A DNA stretch of 64,000 nt from Pseudomonas sp. 5P_3.1_Bac2 (GTDB lineage Bacteria; Pseudomonadota; Gammaproteobacteria; Pseudomonadales; Pseudomonadaceae). Both the position numbers and the translations under genes were made by a program. The stretch spans positions 62,001-126,000 of the forward strand of contig NZ_JANLNY010000028.1 of the NCBI RefSeq assembly GCF_025465995.1, in the 5' to 3' direction. The stretch's first letter is position 1; each line of letters begins with the position of its first letter. Under the pieces are notes generated by a model. That model searched no databases and was not told where the DNA came from. It saw only the letters and a list, made by a program, of their open reading frames with translations. Shown one piece after another: positions 1-11,622 of this stretch.

Positions 1-1385
1 AGCACCATCAGCGGCAGGTTGTAAGCGATACCGTGGCCGGCATGGGCTTCAGTTTTCTGCTCACCGTGGAAGGCGATAAAGATCAGGCGGAAGGTGTACA
101 GCGAGGTCATAAAGGCACCGGCTAAACCTGCGTACAGCAGCCATTGATGCCCAGTCGCAAAGGCTTCCCAAAGGATTTCATCCTTCGAGTAGAAGCCGGC
201 GGTCACCAGCGGCAAGGCGGCCAACGCAGCGCCACCGACGATAAAGCTGGCGTAGGCCAACGGCAGTTTCTTCCACAGGCCGCCCATCTTGAAGATGTTC
301 TGCTCGTGGTGGCAGGCGTTGATCACCGCACCGGAAGCAAGGAACAGCAGGGCCTTGAAGAAAGCGTGGGTCATCAGGTGGAAAATCGCCGCGTCCCAAG
401 CGCTAACGCCCAGGGCGAGGAACATGTAGCCAATCTGGCTCATGGTCGAGTAGGCGAGGATACGTTTGATGTCGGTCTGCACCAGCGCGGCAAAGCCGGC
501 CAGCACCAGGGTCACGGCACCGACGATGCCAACCAGCTCAAGAATTTCCGGAGTCAGCAGGAACAGGCCATGGGTGCGGGCGATCAGGTACACCCCCGCG
601 GTCACCATGGTCGCGGCGTGGATCAGCGCCGACACTGGGGTCGGACCTGCCATCGCATCGGCCAGCCAGGTTTGCAGTGGCAGTTGCGCCGACTTACCTA
701 CCGCGCCGCCCAGCAGCATCAGAGTAGCCACCCACAGCCAGGTGTCACCGGCCACGTATTTCTGCGGTGCCAGCACCATCAGCTCCTGGATGTTCAGGGT
801 GCCGAGGTTGATGAACAGCAGGAACATGCCGATCATCAAGAACACGTCGCCGATACGGGTGACGATAAACGCCTTCAGCGCGGCATTGCCGTTAGGCACG
901 TGCTTGTAATAGAAGCCGATCAGCAGGTACGAGCACAGGCCCACGCCCTCCCAACCGAAGAACAGCACCAGCAGGTTATCGCCCAGCACCAGCAACAGCA
1001 TGCTGAAGATAAACAGGTTGGTGTAGGAGAAGAAGCGCGAGTAGCCCTCTTCACCACGCATGTACCAGCTGGCGAACATGTGGATCAAAAAGCCCACGCC
1101 AGTGACCACACCGAGCATGGTCAGCGACAGGCCATCCAGGTACAGGGTGATGTTCGGCGCAAAGCCCGCCACGTTCATCCACTGCCACAGGTGTTGGCTG
1201 TACACGCCATCGACCGGTGGGTTGGTGTTGAACTGGAAGATCAGCCAGGCGCTGGTCAATGCCGACAGGCCGACCGAGCCGACGCCGATCAACGCCGCCA
1301 GGTTTTCACTGATACGCCCACGGGAGAAGGACAGCAGCAGCCAGCCCAACAGGGGGAATACACAGGTTAGGAATAAAAGATTCAT
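1..1385 (-). CDS. nuoL: NADH-quinone oxidoreductase subunit L (partial, C-terminus outside window)
   Basis: Antiporter-like membrane subunit of respiratory complex I, which couples NADH oxidation to proton translocation across the inner membrane. The frame opens at an ATG whose bases overlap the TGA stop of nuoK (ATGA) and stays open to the left edge, giving about 461 codons of a family usually near 615 residues, so the C-terminus with the lateral helix is missing. The N-terminus ([15 protein letters not shown]) and a long series of hydrophobic segments fit NuoL. It is the last nuo gene visible; nuoM and nuoN are expected just beyond the edge. The identification rests on family resemblance plus operon position and is very secure. 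Confidence 0.95.
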   Translation of the reverse strand, partial: MNLLFLTCVFPLLGWLLLSFSRGRISENLAALIGVGSVGLSALTSAWLIFQFNTNPPVDGVYSQHLWQWMNVAGFAPNITLYLDGLSLTMLGVVTGVGFLIHMFASWYMRGEEGYSRFFSYTNLFIFSMLLLVLGDNLLVLFFGWEGVGLCSYLLIGFYYKHVPNGNAALKAFIVTRIGDVFLMIGMFLLFINLGTLNIQELMVLAPQKYVAGDTWLWVATLMLLGGAVGKSAQLPLQTWLADAMAGPTPVSALIHAATMVTAGVYLIARTHGLFLLTPEILELVGIVGAVTLVLAGFAALVQTDIKRILAYSTMSQIGYMFLALGVSAWDAAIFHLMTHAFFKALLFLASGAVINACHHEQNIFKMGGLWKKLPLAYASFIVGGAALAALPLVTAGFYSKDEILWEAFATGHQWLLYAGLAGAFMTSLYTFRLIFIAFHGEQKTEAHAGHGIAYNLPLMV

Positions 1386-1690
1386 CCGCGCATCTCGCTA
1401 GCAGCGTCGACATCGAGGGTGTTAAAGCGACGATAGAGTTGCAACAGAATCGCTAGGCCAATCGAGGCCTCAGCCGCCGCCAAGGTGATGACCAGGATAA
1501 ACATCACCTGACCATCGGCTTGCACCCAGCGGCTCCCGGCGACCACAAAGGCCAGCGCGGTAGCGTTCATCATGACTTCCAGGCTCATCAGCACAAACAG
1601 GATGTTGCGCCGCACCATCAGGCCAACCAGGCCGAGGCTAAACAGCACGCCGGCGAGCGCCAGGCCGTGCTCCATGGGAATGCCGGTCAT
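1382..1690 (-). CDS. nuoK: NADH-quinone oxidoreductase subunit K
   Basis: Small membrane subunit of complex I, homologous to MrpC-type antiporter subunits. The product is 102 residues, the standard length, with three predicted membrane helices and a conserved acidic residue in the [10 protein letters not shown] segment of the second helix, which in the family belongs to the proton pathway. The ATG overlaps the nuoJ stop, and its TGA overlaps the nuoL start, so translation of J-K-L is probably coupled. Confidence 0.96.
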   Translation of the reverse strand: MTGIPMEHGLALAGVLFSLGLVGLMVRRNILFVLMSLEVMMNATALAFVVAGSRWVQADGQVMFILVITLAAAEASIGLAILLQLYRRFNTLDVDAASEMRG

Positions 1691-2196
1691 ACGGTTGGCT
1701 CCTTGGCATCTTGACGACCCAGGTGATACGCACTGACCAACGCGGCCAGCAGGAGCATGGAAGCCAGCTCCACCACCAACAAATAAGGACCAAACAGGGC
1801 GATGCCGACGGCCTTCGCCTCAACACTCTGGGTGCCGATCAGGCCCGCGCTTGGACCTTGGAACAACACATACAGCAGTTGTCCCAACAGCAGCAGGCTG
1901 AGGATCGCCGGGCCCGTCCAGATGCCGGGACGCAACCAGTTGCGCTCCTGTTCAGCTGAAGCTGGGCCCAGGTTGAGCATCATCACCACGAAGACGAACA
2001 GCACCATGATGGCGCCGGCGTACACGATGATTTCCAGGGCACCGGCAAACGGCGCCCCCAGGCTGAAAAAGGTCATGGCCACGGCCAACAGCGAGATGAT
2101 CAGGTACAGCAGGGCGTGCACCGGATTGCTCGCGGTGATCACCCTGACTGTTGCCGCCACGGCTACGCCTGCGGCGAGGTAGAAAGCGAATTCCAC
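1687..2196 (-). CDS. nuoJ: NADH-quinone oxidoreductase subunit J (GTG start)
   Basis: Membrane subunit of complex I with about five hydrophobic helices; 169 residues, close to the usual Pseudomonas length. The start chosen is GTG at 2196 (product begins [10 protein letters not shown]), which has a good AAGGAGA ribosome binding site seven bases upstream. The frame is open further upstream, but that extension would overlap the nuoI coding region and encodes a basic, non-conserved leader. The gene follows nuoI by about ten bases and overlaps nuoK. Confidence 0.95.
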   Translation of the reverse strand: MEFAFYLAAGVAVAATVRVITASNPVHALLYLIISLLAVAMTFFSLGAPFAGALEIIVYAGAIMVLFVFVVMMLNLGPASAEQERNWLRPGIWTGPAILSLLLLGQLLYVLFQGPSAGLIGTQSVEAKAVGIALFGPYLLVVELASMLLLAALVSAYHLGRQDAKEPTV

Positions 2197-2206
2197 AAAA
2201 CTCTCC

Positions 2207-2755
2207 TTAGGGCAGAAGGCCTTTGACGTTGATCGGCTCGGCTTCGCTTTGCGCAGCGCCTTTAGGCTTGCCGGCAATGGCCATACCGCTGACCCGATAG
2301 AAGTTGTACTCAGGGTTTTTGCCTGGGCCGGAGATCAGCAGATCTTCTTTCTCGTACACTAGGTCCTGACGCTTGTACTCGCCCATCTCGAAATCCGGCG
2401 TGAGCTGGATCGCGGTGGTCGGGCAGGCTTCTTCGCACAGGCCACAGAAGATGCAGCGCGAGAAGTTGATGCGGAAGAACTCGGGGTACCAACGACCGTC
2501 GTCTTTCTCGGCTTTTTGCAGCGAGATACACCCCACAGGGCAAGCCACGGCGCACAGGTTGCAGGCTACGCAGCGCTCTTCACCATCGGGGTCGCGGGTC
2601 AGGACGATACGGCCACGGTAACGCGGCGGCAGGTACACGGCCTCTTCGGGGTATTGCAAGGTGTCACGCTTGCGAAAGCCATGGCTGAAGACCATGGCCA
2701 GGCTGCGCAACTGGGTCGCCGTGCCAACCAGCACATCCCAGATATATTTGAACAT
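2207..2755 (-). CDS. nuoI: NADH-quinone oxidoreductase subunit I (two 4Fe-4S clusters)
   Basis: Peripheral-arm subunit that carries clusters N6a and N6b and passes electrons to NuoB. The 182-residue product has two complete ferredoxin-type motifs, C62-x2-C65-x2-C68-x3-C72 ([12 protein letters not shown]) and C101-x2-C104-x2-C107-x3-C111 ([12 protein letters not shown]). An amphipathic N-terminal stretch would lie on the membrane. It sits between nuoH and nuoJ as in other proteobacteria, 12 bases downstream of nuoH. All eight ligands are present, so it looks functional. Confidence 0.97.
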   Translation of the reverse strand: MFKYIWDVLVGTATQLRSLAMVFSHGFRKRDTLQYPEEAVYLPPRYRGRIVLTRDPDGEERCVACNLCAVACPVGCISLQKAEKDDGRWYPEFFRINFSRCIFCGLCEEACPTTAIQLTPDFEMGEYKRQDLVYEKEDLLISGPGKNPEYNFYRVSGMAIAGKPKGAAQSEAEPINVKGLLP

Positions 2756-2767
2756 CGAAGTTTCTCC

Positions 2768-3760
2768 TTACTGGGCCGAGGCCAGCACGAATGCGCCGGT
2801 CACCAGCAGGTTGATCAGGGTCAGCGGCAGGCAGAACTTCCAGCTAAAGGCCATCACCTGGTCATAACGCGGCCGTGGGATCGAGGCCCGCAGCAGGATG
2901 AACAGCATGATGAAGAAGCAGGTCTTCAGCGCAAACCAGAAGAACGGAATCTGTGGCAGCCAGCCGAACGGGCCATGCCAACCACCGAAGAACAGGGTGA
3001 CCAGCAGCGCCGAAACAGTGACGATGGCCACGTACTCACCAACGAAGAACATGCCCCATTTCATCCCGGCATATTCGATGTGGTAACCGTCGGCCAGTTC
3101 TTGCTCTGCTTCCGGTTGGTCGAAGGGGTGACGGTGAGTCACGGCGACCGCGGCGATAAAGAAGGTACAGAAGCCGAAGAACTGCGGAATGATGAACCAC
3201 AGGTTCTGCGCTTGGTACTCAACGATATCGCGCATGTTGAACGAGCCAACCTGCGCCACCACGCCCATCAGCGCCAGCGCCAGGAACACCTCGTACGACA
3301 CGGTCTGCGCGGAGGCGCGCAGGGAACCGAGCAAGGCGAATTTGTTGCTACTGGACCAACCGGCGAACAGTACGGCGTACACCGAAAGTCCGGCCATGGC
3401 GAAGAAGAACAGGATGCCGATGTTCAGATCGGCGACGCCCCAGTTCGGCGAGATCGGGATGATCGCAAAGGCCATCAGCATGGCGGCGAAGGCAATCATC
3501 GGCGCCAGGATAAAGATGAACTTGTCGGCAAACGGCGGCGTCCAGTCCTCTTTAAAGAACATTTTGATCATGTCCGCGCCGAGCTGGAACATGCCGAACG
3601 GGCCCACCCGGTTCGGCCCGTAACGGTCTTGCCACCAACCCAGCAAACGCCGCTCAACAAAGCTCAGCAGCGCGCCGCAGATCACCACGGCGAGCAGGAT
3701 GACGATGGCCTTGAGCACGGCAATCAAGGTGTCGACCACCTCAGGCGTTAGCCAACTCAT
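2768..3760 (-). CDS. nuoH: NADH-quinone oxidoreductase subunit H
   Basis: Membrane subunit at the junction of the peripheral and membrane arms of complex I, forming much of the quinone-binding chamber. The product has 330 residues and about eight hydrophobic helices. Conserved family sequence includes GPNRVGPFG near residues 49-57 and the acidic loop around [14 protein letters not shown]. The ATG overlaps the nuoG stop codon (ATGA), indicating coupled translation with nuoG. Confidence 0.97.
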   Translation of the reverse strand: MSWLTPEVVDTLIAVLKAIVILLAVVICGALLSFVERRLLGWWQDRYGPNRVGPFGMFQLGADMIKMFFKEDWTPPFADKFIFILAPMIAFAAMLMAFAIIPISPNWGVADLNIGILFFFAMAGLSVYAVLFAGWSSSNKFALLGSLRASAQTVSYEVFLALALMGVVAQVGSFNMRDIVEYQAQNLWFIIPQFFGFCTFFIAAVAVTHRHPFDQPEAEQELADGYHIEYAGMKWGMFFVGEYVAIVTVSALLVTLFFGGWHGPFGWLPQIPFFWFALKTCFFIMLFILLRASIPRPRYDQVMAFSWKFCLPLTLINLLVTGAFVLASAQ

Positions 3761-6477
3761 TGCGCCACCTCCGCGACTGCGCTGACCACGGCAGCGGCGC
3801 TGAGCACCGGCATACCGGGCAGGCCAACTGGCAAGCCGATCACGCCGATGGCCAGGTCGTCACTGACTTGCAGCGGCAGACGCAGGGTTTGCCCAGCTAC
3901 TTGCAGGCTCAACAGCGCGCCTTCTTTGGTGCCCAAGCGTTCAGCTTCAGCACTGGCCAACAGCACATACGGCTGTGGCATACGCTCTTGAATCGGCTTA
4001 GCCAAAGCCGAGGTTTCGTCGCTGCCAAACAGGTGGTGCAAACGCACAGCCTGCAAGGTGCCAGCCGCTGGATTAAACGGCGCCGGCACGCTGAACCAAG
4101 GCAGTGCTTGACCTTTAGCCTCCAGCAGACGCACGCCCGGATCACCGGCACGCAGGTGACCACCGACTTCGTCTTGGAACTTGTTCCACGCTTGCGGCGA
4201 GTTCCAGCCCGGCGACCAAGCGAATGGGATCTGCTGACGGTCTTCTTTGCTGCCGGCATAACCTTCCATGGAGAAGGCGAACGGCGAGTCGTGGTCCTGC
4301 GGTTGACGCGGCTCGTGCACGCTGATGTTGGCGCGCATCGACGTACGGCCACTGTAGCGGTGCGGCTCACGAGCCAACTTCAGACCCTTGATGCGGAATG
4401 CCGAGCTGGGTGCGGCTTCGCCAATGCGGGCCAGCAAGCTGTTGCTTGCGGCGCAGGCGGCAGTCACTTCATCCAGCTGGGTCCAGTCGACGGCTTTGCC
4501 TTGCAGGGTGCTGTGCAGGGCATGCAGCCAACGCCAGCCTTCACGGACCAGAATGCTGCTGTCGTAATAGCTCGGCTCGAACACCTGGAAGAAGCGCTGG
4601 GCGCGGCCTTCGAGGCTGACCAGAGTGCCGTCGCCTTCAGCGAAGCTGGCCACGGGCAGCAGCAGGTGAGCTTTGTCGCTGGTGGCAGTGTGCTGATGGT
4701 CAGCGACGATCACCACCTGTGCAGCGGCGAGGGCGGCATCCACCTGAGCTTGCTCGGCGCGGCGATACAGGTCGTTTTCCAGCACGATCAGCGCATCGGC
4801 AGCACCGCTGCTCAGGGCCTCAAGGGCAGCATCGACCGAGTCACCACCGAGCAGGGCCAGGCCCATGCTGTTGGCTTCTGGCACCACCAAGCTGATGGAG
4901 CCATTCTTCTCGCGATTTTTCAGGGCACTGGCGATGTTGCCAGCGGCTTCGATCAGGCTCTTCTCACCCAGCGAAGCACCGGCGACGATCAGCGGACGCT
5001 TAGCCTCCAGCAGCGCTTGAGCGATGATTTGCACCAGCTCGGCGGCTTCTTCGTCCAAGCCATTGACCGCTGGGGCGCTTGGGTCGATGGCGTGGGCAAC
5101 GGCAAAGCCGATCCGCGCCAAGTCCGCCGGCGCGGCATGCACGCAAGCCTCAGCCACATCATCCAAGCGGGTGGCGGTGACGCTGGCGATAAACAGCGGG
5201 TTCAGCTCATGCTGGGCGACGTTCTGCACCGCGGCCTTGTGCCAGTCTTGAATGCGCGCGGCAGCGGCGATATCCACCGCCTTGCCTTTTACCGCCTGAC
5301 GCAGGGCCAAAGCCACACGGGCGGCGGTCTGGGTGAGGTCTTCACCCAAGACGAACACAGCGTCGTGCTCTTCGATTTCGCGCAGGGTCGGCACCGGCAG
5401 CGGGCCGTTTTGCAGGATCTCGCGGATCAGCTGGAGATTGGCCAGCTCATCGGCGGCGATACCGCTGTAGTAGTGGCTGTGGCCAACCAGTTCGCGCAGG
5501 GCGAAGTTGCTTTCCAGGCTGGCACGCGGCGAGCCAATACCGATCACGCGCTTGCCTTTGAGTAACTCGGCGGCTTTATCCAGCGCGGCGTCGATGCCCA
5601 GTTGCTGGCTACCCGCAGCGTTTTGCAGCAGTGGTTGGCGTGGCCGATCAGCACGGTTGACGTAGCCATAGCCGAAGCGGCCACGGTCGCACAGGAAGTA
5701 CTGGTTCACATCACCGTTGAAGCGGTTTTCGATGCGGCGGATCTCGCCATAACGCTCGCCCGGGCTGGTGTTGCAGCCACTGGAGCAGCCGTGGCAGATG
5801 CTCGGCGCAAACTGCATATCCCACTTACGGTTGTAGCGCTCGGAGTGAGTTTTATCGGTGAACACACCGGTCGGGCAAACCTCGACCAGGTTGCCGGAGA
5901 ACTCGCTTTCCAAGGTGCCATCTTCAACGCGACCGAAGTACACGTTGTCGTGGGCGCCGTAGACGCCGAGATCGGTGCCGCCAGCGTAATCCTTGTAGTA
6001 ACGCACGCAGCGATAGCAGGCGATGCAGCGGTTCATCTCATGGGCGATGAACGGGCCGAGTTCCTGGTTCTGGTGAGTGCGCTTGGTGAAGCGATAACGG
6101 CGCTGGTTGTGCCCCGTCATCACCGTCATATCTTGCAAGTGGCAGTGACCGCCCTCCTCGCACACCGGACAGTCGTGCGGGTGGTTGGTCATTAACCATT
6201 CAACGACGCTGGCGCGGAATTGCTTAGCTTCCTCGTCGTCGATGGAGATCCAGGTTTTGTCAGTGGCGGGGGTCATGCAGGACATGACGAGGCGACCACG
6301 GGTGTCGTTCTCATCGGTGTACTGTTTAACCGCACACTGGCGGCAGGCGCCGACGCTACCGAGCGCCGGGTGCCAGCAGAAGTAAGGGATATCGAGACCG
6401 AGGGACAAGCAGGCCTGTAACAGGTTGTCCGCCCCATCGACTTCGAAATCTTTGCCGTCTACGTGGATAGTGGCCAT
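3757..6477 (-). CDS. nuoG: NADH-quinone oxidoreductase subunit G
   Basis: Large Fe-S subunit of the NADH-oxidising module of complex I. The 906-residue product begins with a plant-type 2Fe-2S domain (C34, C45, C48, C67), followed by the His-Cys motif region near [15 protein letters not shown], two cysteine groups ([11 protein letters not shown] and [10 protein letters not shown]), then a long molybdopterin-oxidoreductase-like domain that in this family has no cofactor. Length matches Pseudomonas NuoG. It lies 94 bases downstream of nuoF, the largest gap inside the operon apart from none larger, and overlaps nuoH. Confidence 0.97.
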   Translation of the reverse strand: MATIHVDGKDFEVDGADNLLQACLSLGLDIPYFCWHPALGSVGACRQCAVKQYTDENDTRGRLVMSCMTPATDKTWISIDDEEAKQFRASVVEWLMTNHPHDCPVCEEGGHCHLQDMTVMTGHNQRRYRFTKRTHQNQELGPFIAHEMNRCIACYRCVRYYKDYAGGTDLGVYGAHDNVYFGRVEDGTLESEFSGNLVEVCPTGVFTDKTHSERYNRKWDMQFAPSICHGCSSGCNTSPGERYGEIRRIENRFNGDVNQYFLCDRGRFGYGYVNRADRPRQPLLQNAAGSQQLGIDAALDKAAELLKGKRVIGIGSPRASLESNFALRELVGHSHYYSGIAADELANLQLIREILQNGPLPVPTLREIEEHDAVFVLGEDLTQTAARVALALRQAVKGKAVDIAAAARIQDWHKAAVQNVAQHELNPLFIASVTATRLDDVAEACVHAAPADLARIGFAVAHAIDPSAPAVNGLDEEAAELVQIIAQALLEAKRPLIVAGASLGEKSLIEAAGNIASALKNREKNGSISLVVPEANSMGLALLGGDSVDAALEALSSGAADALIVLENDLYRRAEQAQVDAALAAAQVVIVADHQHTATSDKAHLLLPVASFAEGDGTLVSLEGRAQRFFQVFEPSYYDSSILVREGWRWLHALHSTLQGKAVDWTQLDEVTAACAASNSLLARIGEAAPSSAFRIKGLKLAREPHRYSGRTSMRANISVHEPRQPQDHDSPFAFSMEGYAGSKEDRQQIPFAWSPGWNSPQAWNKFQDEVGGHLRAGDPGVRLLEAKGQALPWFSVPAPFNPAAGTLQAVRLHHLFGSDETSALAKPIQERMPQPYVLLASAEAERLGTKEGALLSLQVAGQTLRLPLQVSDDLAIGVIGLPVGLPGMPVLSAAAVVSAVAEVAQ

Positions 6478-6571
6478 GGTTCAGGTTTCTTCTTTGCCCA
6501 CCGAAGCAGGCTTGGCTAATGGAATCACGGTGTGTCGCGGGGCCAGGTCAGTGGCCGCCACAACGCTAACT

Positions 6572-7924
6572 TCACGCGGGTACGAATTGTCCCGTCGTCG
6601 CTTGTGGGGCAGCGCTGGAGACACCAGCTTCAAACTCCCCACGGAAATACTTGATCGCACTGCCCAATGGCTCGACGGCGCCCGGTGCGTGGGCACAGAA
6701 GGTTTTGCCTGGGCCGAGGAAGTTGACCAGCCCCAGCAGGGTGTCGATGTCCTCACGGGTGCCTTGCTTACGCTCCAGGGCACGGAGGATCTTCACACTC
6801 CACGGTAGACCGTCACGGCACGGCGTACACCAGCCGCACGACTCGCGGGCGAAGAACTCTTCCATGTTGCGCAGCAGCGAGACCATGTTGACGCTGTCGT
6901 CCACGGCCAAGGCCAAGCCCGTACCCATCCGGGTGCCGACCTTGCCGATACCACCGGCGTACATCAGCGCATCGAGGTGCTCGGGCAGCAGGAAGCCGGT
7001 ACCGGCGCCGCCAGGCTGCCAGCACTTGAGCGTGTAGCCATCGCGCATGCCACCAGCGTAATCCTCGAACAGCTCGCGGGCCGACACACCGAATGGCAGC
7101 TCCCACAGGCCTGGATTTTTCACCTTGCCGGAGAAGCCCATCAGCTTGGTGCCGTGGTCTTCGCTGTCCGGCCGGGCCAGGGTTTTGTACCAATCCACAC
7201 CATTGGCGACGATGGCTGGCACGTTGCACAGGGTCTCGACGTTGTTCACACAGGTCGGCTTGCCCCACACGCCTACCGCCGCCGGGAATGGCGGCTTGGC
7301 CCGCGGGTTAGCGCGGCGGCCTTCGAGGGAGTTGATCAAGGCGGTTTCTTCACCGCAGATATAACGCCCGGCGCCGGTGTGGACGAACAGCTCGAAATCA
7401 AAACCGCTGCCCAGAATGTTTTTGCCCAGCAGGCCAGCGGCCTTGGCTTCAGCGATGGCGCGATTCAAGTTGGCGGCGGCGTCAACGTACTCGCCACGCA
7501 GGAAGATGTAACCGCGATAGGCTTTCAGCGCTCGCGCCGAGATCAGCATGCCTTCGACCAACAGGTGCGGCAGCTGCTCCATGAGCATGCGGTCTTTCCA
7601 GGTGTTGGGTTCCATTTCGTCCGCGTTGCACAGCAAATAGCGGATGTTCATGGACTCATCGGCCGGCATCAGCCCCCACTTCACGCCAGTGGGGAAGCCC
7701 GCACCACCACGGCCCTTGAGGCCGGAATCTTTAACGGTCTGGACGATATCGGCCTGGGCCATTTCGCCGAGCGCCTTACGCGCGGCGGCGTAGCCGTTTT
7801 TCGCTTGATACTCTTCCAGCCACACCGGCTGCGCGTCGTCGCGCAAACGCCAGGTCAGCGGATGGGTTTCTTCAGTACGGGTAATCAGGTTGGCTGGGCC
7901 AATCGACGTCAGTGCCTTGCTCAT
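6572..7924 (-). CDS. nuoF: NADH-quinone oxidoreductase subunit F (NADH/FMN binding)
   Basis: Catalytic subunit that takes a hydride from NADH onto FMN and passes electrons to cluster N3. The product is 450 residues. Visible motifs are the glycine-rich [10 protein letters not shown] at 71-80 (nucleotide/FMN site), the conserved CNADEMEP at 99-106, and the 4Fe-4S ligands C363, C366, C369 (ESCGWCTPC) and C410. The ATG overlaps the nuoE stop (ATGA). The 94-base gap to nuoG holds no obvious gene or terminator. Confidence 0.97.
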   Translation of the reverse strand: MSKALTSIGPANLITRTEETHPLTWRLRDDAQPVWLEEYQAKNGYAAARKALGEMAQADIVQTVKDSGLKGRGGAGFPTGVKWGLMPADESMNIRYLLCNADEMEPNTWKDRMLMEQLPHLLVEGMLISARALKAYRGYIFLRGEYVDAAANLNRAIAEAKAAGLLGKNILGSGFDFELFVHTGAGRYICGEETALINSLEGRRANPRAKPPFPAAVGVWGKPTCVNNVETLCNVPAIVANGVDWYKTLARPDSEDHGTKLMGFSGKVKNPGLWELPFGVSARELFEDYAGGMRDGYTLKCWQPGGAGTGFLLPEHLDALMYAGGIGKVGTRMGTGLALAVDDSVNMVSLLRNMEEFFARESCGWCTPCRDGLPWSVKILRALERKQGTREDIDTLLGLVNFLGPGKTFCAHAPGAVEPLGSAIKYFRGEFEAGVSSAAPQATTGQFVPA

Positions 7925-8415
7925 ACATAGGCCTCCAACAGTTTTGCCACGCCATCGGGCTGCAGATTGCCGAAGGTGTCGTCGTCAATCATCACCGCCG
8001 GGGCTTTGTCGCAGTTACCCAGGCAGCACACCGGCAGCAGGGTAAAGCGCCCATCGGCAGTGGTTTGCCCAGGCACGATGCCGAGCTGCTGCTTGATGGT
8101 GTCGAGCACGCCTTCATGACCGCCGATGTAGCAGGTCATGCTGTCGCACACGCGGATGACGTGGCGGCCCACTGGCGAGCGGAAGATTTGGCTGTAGAAG
8201 GTTGCCACGCCTTCGACGTCGCTGGCCGGGATGCCAAGGATGTCGCCAATCGCATCGGCGGCGCCATCAGGCACCCAGCCGCGCTCTTTCTGAACGATTT
8301 TCAACGCTTCGATGGACGCCGCGCGCGGGTCCTCGTAGTGATGCATTTCATGCTCAATGGCCGAGCGTTCGGAGTCGCTTAAGACGAAGCGGTCGGTCTG
8401 AATTAGGGAGGTCAT
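7921..8415 (-). CDS. nuoE: NADH-quinone oxidoreductase subunit E
   Basis: Thioredoxin-fold subunit carrying the 2Fe-2S cluster N1a, partner of NuoF. The product is 164 residues. The four expected ligands are visible as C90, C95 ([12 protein letters not shown]) and C131, C135 ([12 protein letters not shown]). It begins two bases downstream of the nuoCD stop and overlaps nuoF, so E and F are probably made in equal amounts. Confidence 0.96.
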   Translation of the reverse strand: MTSLIQTDRFVLSDSERSAIEHEMHHYEDPRAASIEALKIVQKERGWVPDGAADAIGDILGIPASDVEGVATFYSQIFRSPVGRHVIRVCDSMTCYIGGHEGVLDTIKQQLGIVPGQTTADGRFTLLPVCCLGNCDKAPAVMIDDDTFGNLQPDGVAKLLEAYV

Positions 8416-8417
8416 AA

Positions 8418-10199
8418 TCAGCGGTCCACGTCAGCCATAACAAAGTCGATACTACCCAGGTAGGCAATCAAGTCGGCCACCATGCTGCCGCGGATCACCG
8501 AAGGGATCTGCTGCAAGTGGGCGAAGCTCGGCGTACGGATGCGCGTGCGGTAGCTCATGGTGCTGCCGTCGCTGGTCAGGTAGTAGCTGTTGATACCCTT
8601 GGTCGCTTCGATCATCTGGAAGGACTCGTTGGCCGGCATCACCGGCCCCCACGAAACCTGCAAGAAGTGGGTGATCAGGGTTTCGATATGCTGCAGCGTG
8701 CGCTCTTTCGGCGGCGGCGTGGTCAGCGGGTGATCCGCCTTGTACGGGCCTTCCGGCATGTTGCGCAGGCACTGATCGATGATCTTGATGCTCTGGCGCA
8801 TCTCTTCCACCCGCACCATGCAGCGATCGTAGGCGTCGCCATTAACGGCCAGCGGCACTTCAAACTCGAAGTTCTCATAGCCCGAATACGGCCGCGCTTT
8901 ACGCAGATCGAAGTCGCAGCCAGTGGCGCGCAGACCAGCACCGGTGGTACCCCATTCCAACGCTTCCTTGGTGTTGTACTGCGCCACACCAATGGTCCGC
9001 GCCTTGAGGATGCTGTTACGCAGAGCGGCTTTTTCGTACTCGTCGAGGCGCTTCGGCAGCCAATCGACAAATTCTTTCACCAGCCCTTGCCAGCCGCGCG
9101 GCAGGTCGTGGGCCACGCCACCGATACGATACCAAGCCGGGTGCAGACGGAAGCCGGTGATGGCCTCGATCACTTTGTAAGCACGCTGGCGGTCGGTAAA
9201 GGTGAAGAACACCGGCGTCATGGCGCCGACGTCCTGGATGTAGGTGCCGAGGAACAGCAGGTGGCTGGTGATACGGAAGAACTCGGCCATCATGATGCGA
9301 ATCACGTCGACCTTTTGCGGCACCTTGATGCCGGCGAGCTTCTCCACCGCCAACACGTACGGCAGGTTGTTCATGACACCGCCGAGGTAGTCGATACGGT
9401 CGGTGTAAGGAATAAAGCTGTGCCAGCTCTGGCGCTCGGCCATCTTCTCGGCACCACGGTGGTGGTAGCCAATGTCCGGCACGCAGTCGACGATTTCTTC
9501 ACCGTCGAGTTGCAGCACGATACGAAACGCACCGTGCGCCGAAGGGTGGTTAGGGCCGAGGTTGAGGAACATATAGTCCTCATGCTCGTTGCCGCGCTTC
9601 ATGCCCCAGTCTTCTGGGTTGAAACGGGCCGCCTCTTCTTCCAGCTTTTGCTTGGCCAGGTTGAGGCTGAACGGATCGAATTCAGTGGCGCGCGCTGGGT
9701 AGTCTTTACGCAGCGGGTGACCTTCCCAGGTCGGCGGCATCATGATGCGGGTCAGGTGCGGGTGACCATTAAAGGTGATGCCGTACAGGTCCCACACTTC
9801 ACGCTCGTACCAGTTGGCGTTGGGCCAAATGCTGATCACGCTCGGGACGTTAAGGTCTTTCTCGCTCAGGGCCACCTTGATCATCACATCGCTATTACGC
9901 TCCAGCGACATCAGGTGGTAGAACACGGTGAAATCCGCACCCGGCAAGCCACGACGATTAGTGCGCAGACGCTCGTCGACACCATGCAGGTCATACAGCA
10001 TGACGTAAGGACGCGGCAGGTTGCGCAGGAAGCTCAGGACCTCGACCAGACGCTCACGGGCCACCCACAACACCGGCATGCCGGTGTGGGTGCTTTGTAC
10101 GGTAAAGGCATCGCTGCCAAAACGGGAATTCAGTTCGACGACCACATCTTGGTCGTCTGCCTTATAAGGCGGTATGGACAGAATGCTGTCTGCAGTCAT
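8418..10199 (-). CDS. nuoCD: NADH-quinone oxidoreductase, fused subunits C and D
   Basis: Fusion of the 30 kDa NuoC and 49 kDa NuoD subunits of complex I, found as one polypeptide in Pseudomonas and enterobacteria. Of 593 residues, about 1-185 are the NuoC domain ([19 protein letters not shown] is its signature) and about 205-593 are NuoD, with [14 protein letters not shown] and GYHHRGAEK, which line the quinone site in the family. The start at 10199 ([16 protein letters not shown]) follows nuoB by 56 bases. No truncation is seen. Confidence 0.97.
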   Translation of the reverse strand: MTADSILSIPPYKADDQDVVVELNSRFGSDAFTVQSTHTGMPVLWVARERLVEVLSFLRNLPRPYVMLYDLHGVDERLRTNRRGLPGADFTVFYHLMSLERNSDVMIKVALSEKDLNVPSVISIWPNANWYEREVWDLYGITFNGHPHLTRIMMPPTWEGHPLRKDYPARATEFDPFSLNLAKQKLEEEAARFNPEDWGMKRGNEHEDYMFLNLGPNHPSAHGAFRIVLQLDGEEIVDCVPDIGYHHRGAEKMAERQSWHSFIPYTDRIDYLGGVMNNLPYVLAVEKLAGIKVPQKVDVIRIMMAEFFRITSHLLFLGTYIQDVGAMTPVFFTFTDRQRAYKVIEAITGFRLHPAWYRIGGVAHDLPRGWQGLVKEFVDWLPKRLDEYEKAALRNSILKARTIGVAQYNTKEALEWGTTGAGLRATGCDFDLRKARPYSGYENFEFEVPLAVNGDAYDRCMVRVEEMRQSIKIIDQCLRNMPEGPYKADHPLTTPPPKERTLQHIETLITHFLQVSWGPVMPANESFQMIEATKGINSYYLTSDGSTMSYRTRIRTPSFAHLQQIPSVIRGSMVADLIAYLGSIDFVMADVDR

Positions 10200-10255
10200 G
10201 GTCTCGATCGCTTTCGGTCAACGTCGTCAGTAGGCGGGCTCTTACGAGCCCAGGC

Positions 10256-10933
10256 TCATACTTCGTCGGGGCTGCGCAGATTGGTCACGGCAATACGCTG
10301 TTCGCGGCGCTGTTCTTTCTGCGAAGGCATATCGGCACGGTAAATACCCTGATCACCAACCACCCAAGAGAGTGGACGGCGCTCCTGCCCGATGGATTCT
10401 TGCAGCAGCATCAAGCCTTGCAGGAATGCTTCGGGACGGGGCGGGCAGCCGGGGATATAGACGTCGACGGGGAGGAATTTATCGACACCCTGAACCACAG
10501 AGTAGATGTCGTACATGCCGCCCGAGTTGGCGCACGAACCCATGGAGATCACCCATTTGGGCTCCAACATTTGTTCGTACAGGCGCTGGATCACCGGTGC
10601 CATCTTGATAAAGCAAGTGCCGGCGATGACCATGAAGTCGGCTTGACGGGGTGACGCCCGAATCACTTCCGCACCAAAACGCGCAACGTCGTGGGGCGCT
10701 GTGAAAGCAGTGGTCATTTCCACATAGCAGCAGGACAGGCCGAAGTTATACGGCCATAGGGAGTTCTTGCGCCCCCAGTTCACTGCGCCACTAAGAACAT
10801 CTGAGAGCTTGCCCATATAGATGTTCTTGTGGATTTCATCGTCTAGCAGCGGGTCGGAGACAGTCTCCCGCTCACCGACCGGATACTGCTCATTAGGAGC
10901 ATCCGGATCGATCCGAGTAAGTTTGTATTGCAT
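10256..10933 (-). CDS. nuoB: NADH-quinone oxidoreductase subunit B
   Basis: Subunit carrying cluster N2, the last electron carrier before quinone. The start chosen is ATG at 10933 ([11 protein letters not shown], 225 residues), which has GAGG eight bases upstream; a TTG two codons earlier is possible but less likely. Cluster ligands C68, C69 (GLSCCYVEM), C134 (MGSCANSGG) and C163 (PGCPPRPE) are all present. It lies ten bases downstream of nuoA. Confidence 0.97.
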   Translation of the reverse strand: MQYKLTRIDPDAPNEQYPVGERETVSDPLLDDEIHKNIYMGKLSDVLSGAVNWGRKNSLWPYNFGLSCCYVEMTTAFTAPHDVARFGAEVIRASPRQADFMVIAGTCFIKMAPVIQRLYEQMLEPKWVISMGSCANSGGMYDIYSVVQGVDKFLPVDVYIPGCPPRPEAFLQGLMLLQESIGQERRPLSWVVGDQGIYRADMPSQKEQRREQRIAVTNLRSPDEV

Positions 10934-10943
10934 TGCCAAAGCC

Positions 10944-11357
10944 TCATTGTTTTAGCTTCGCCTGCCGATTACGACGGCCTTCGGGAGCCCAATCAAGAGC
11001 ACCGATGCGCCATAGGTAGACAAGACCTGCCAACAGAATTGCTATAAAGACTGTAGCTTCGATCAGTCCGGGCCAGCCGCTTTCGCGCACTGAAACCGAC
11101 CAAGCAAAGAGATAGAGGGCTTCGACATCGAAGATCACGAATAGCATCGCGACCAAATAGAATTTTGCAGACAGACGCAGACGCGCACTGCCAGTCGGCA
11201 GCATGCCAGATTCGAAAGGTTCGTTCTTGCTGCGACCCCAAGCTTTGCTACCCAGCAAGCTGGAGAGGCCCAACATAAACGCGATGAGTCCGCAGACTCC
11301 TAACAGAAATACTGCAAAGGCCCAGTTATGGGACATGGTCGTTACCACATCAGGCAT
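10944..11357 (-). CDS. nuoA: NADH-quinone oxidoreductase subunit A
   Basis: First gene of the complex I operon, encoding a 137-residue membrane subunit with three hydrophobic helices and the conserved segment [24 protein letters not shown]. The ATG at 11357 has a strong AAGGAGA site seven bases upstream. It is divergent from oxyR across about 265 bases, which must hold both promoters. Confidence 0.96.
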   Translation of the reverse strand: MPDVVTTMSHNWAFAVFLLGVCGLIAFMLGLSSLLGSKAWGRSKNEPFESGMLPTGSARLRLSAKFYLVAMLFVIFDVEALYLFAWSVSVRESGWPGLIEATVFIAILLAGLVYLWRIGALDWAPEGRRNRQAKLKQ

Positions 11358-11500
11358 GCCGTTTCTCCTTGGATAAAGGGGCGGCTTCTAAATATTTTTA
11401 GCTAAGCACCGCCCCGGTTCAGGAAATGCTTAACGTCGTGCGTAAGGTTTCGCCTACAGCAGCTGTATTTAGGCTTTTTAATCAGCAGCGGGCATGCGGC

Positions 11501-11506
11501 ATTATA
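11501..11506 (-). promoter_or_regulatory. Candidate -10 element for the nuo operon
   Basis: On the minus strand this reads TATAAT, a perfect sigma70 -10 hexamer, about 145 bases in front of nuoA. The hexamer 17 bases upstream (GCCCTT) is a poor -35, so the promoter may need an activator or may be fortuitous. It is the best match I see in the nuoA-oxyR divergent region. Confidence 0.35.
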
Positions 11507-11622
11507 CCTCAGTTGCTAGAAGAAAGGGCTCTATTGCTGCTAATGGATGATGACCGGGGGCCAATGGTTGGTTCTGTGCAAGACAACGGCTATGCTTGGC
11601 AGCATTTCAATGGATTAAGACT

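Noticed and set aside
1687-2277. Longer nuoJ start at 2277
   Set aside because: Would overlap nuoI and adds a basic leader not seen in the family; GTG 2196 has the ribosome site.
3760-5565. 601-codon plus-strand frame opposite nuoG
   Set aside because: Lies entirely antisense to a well-conserved gene; the length comes from GC-rich codon bias, and no domain is visible.
6478-6571. Possible small gene in the nuoF-nuoG gap
   Set aside because: The open frame through the gap only extends an antisense or alternate frame of nuoF; no start with ribosome site and no family match.
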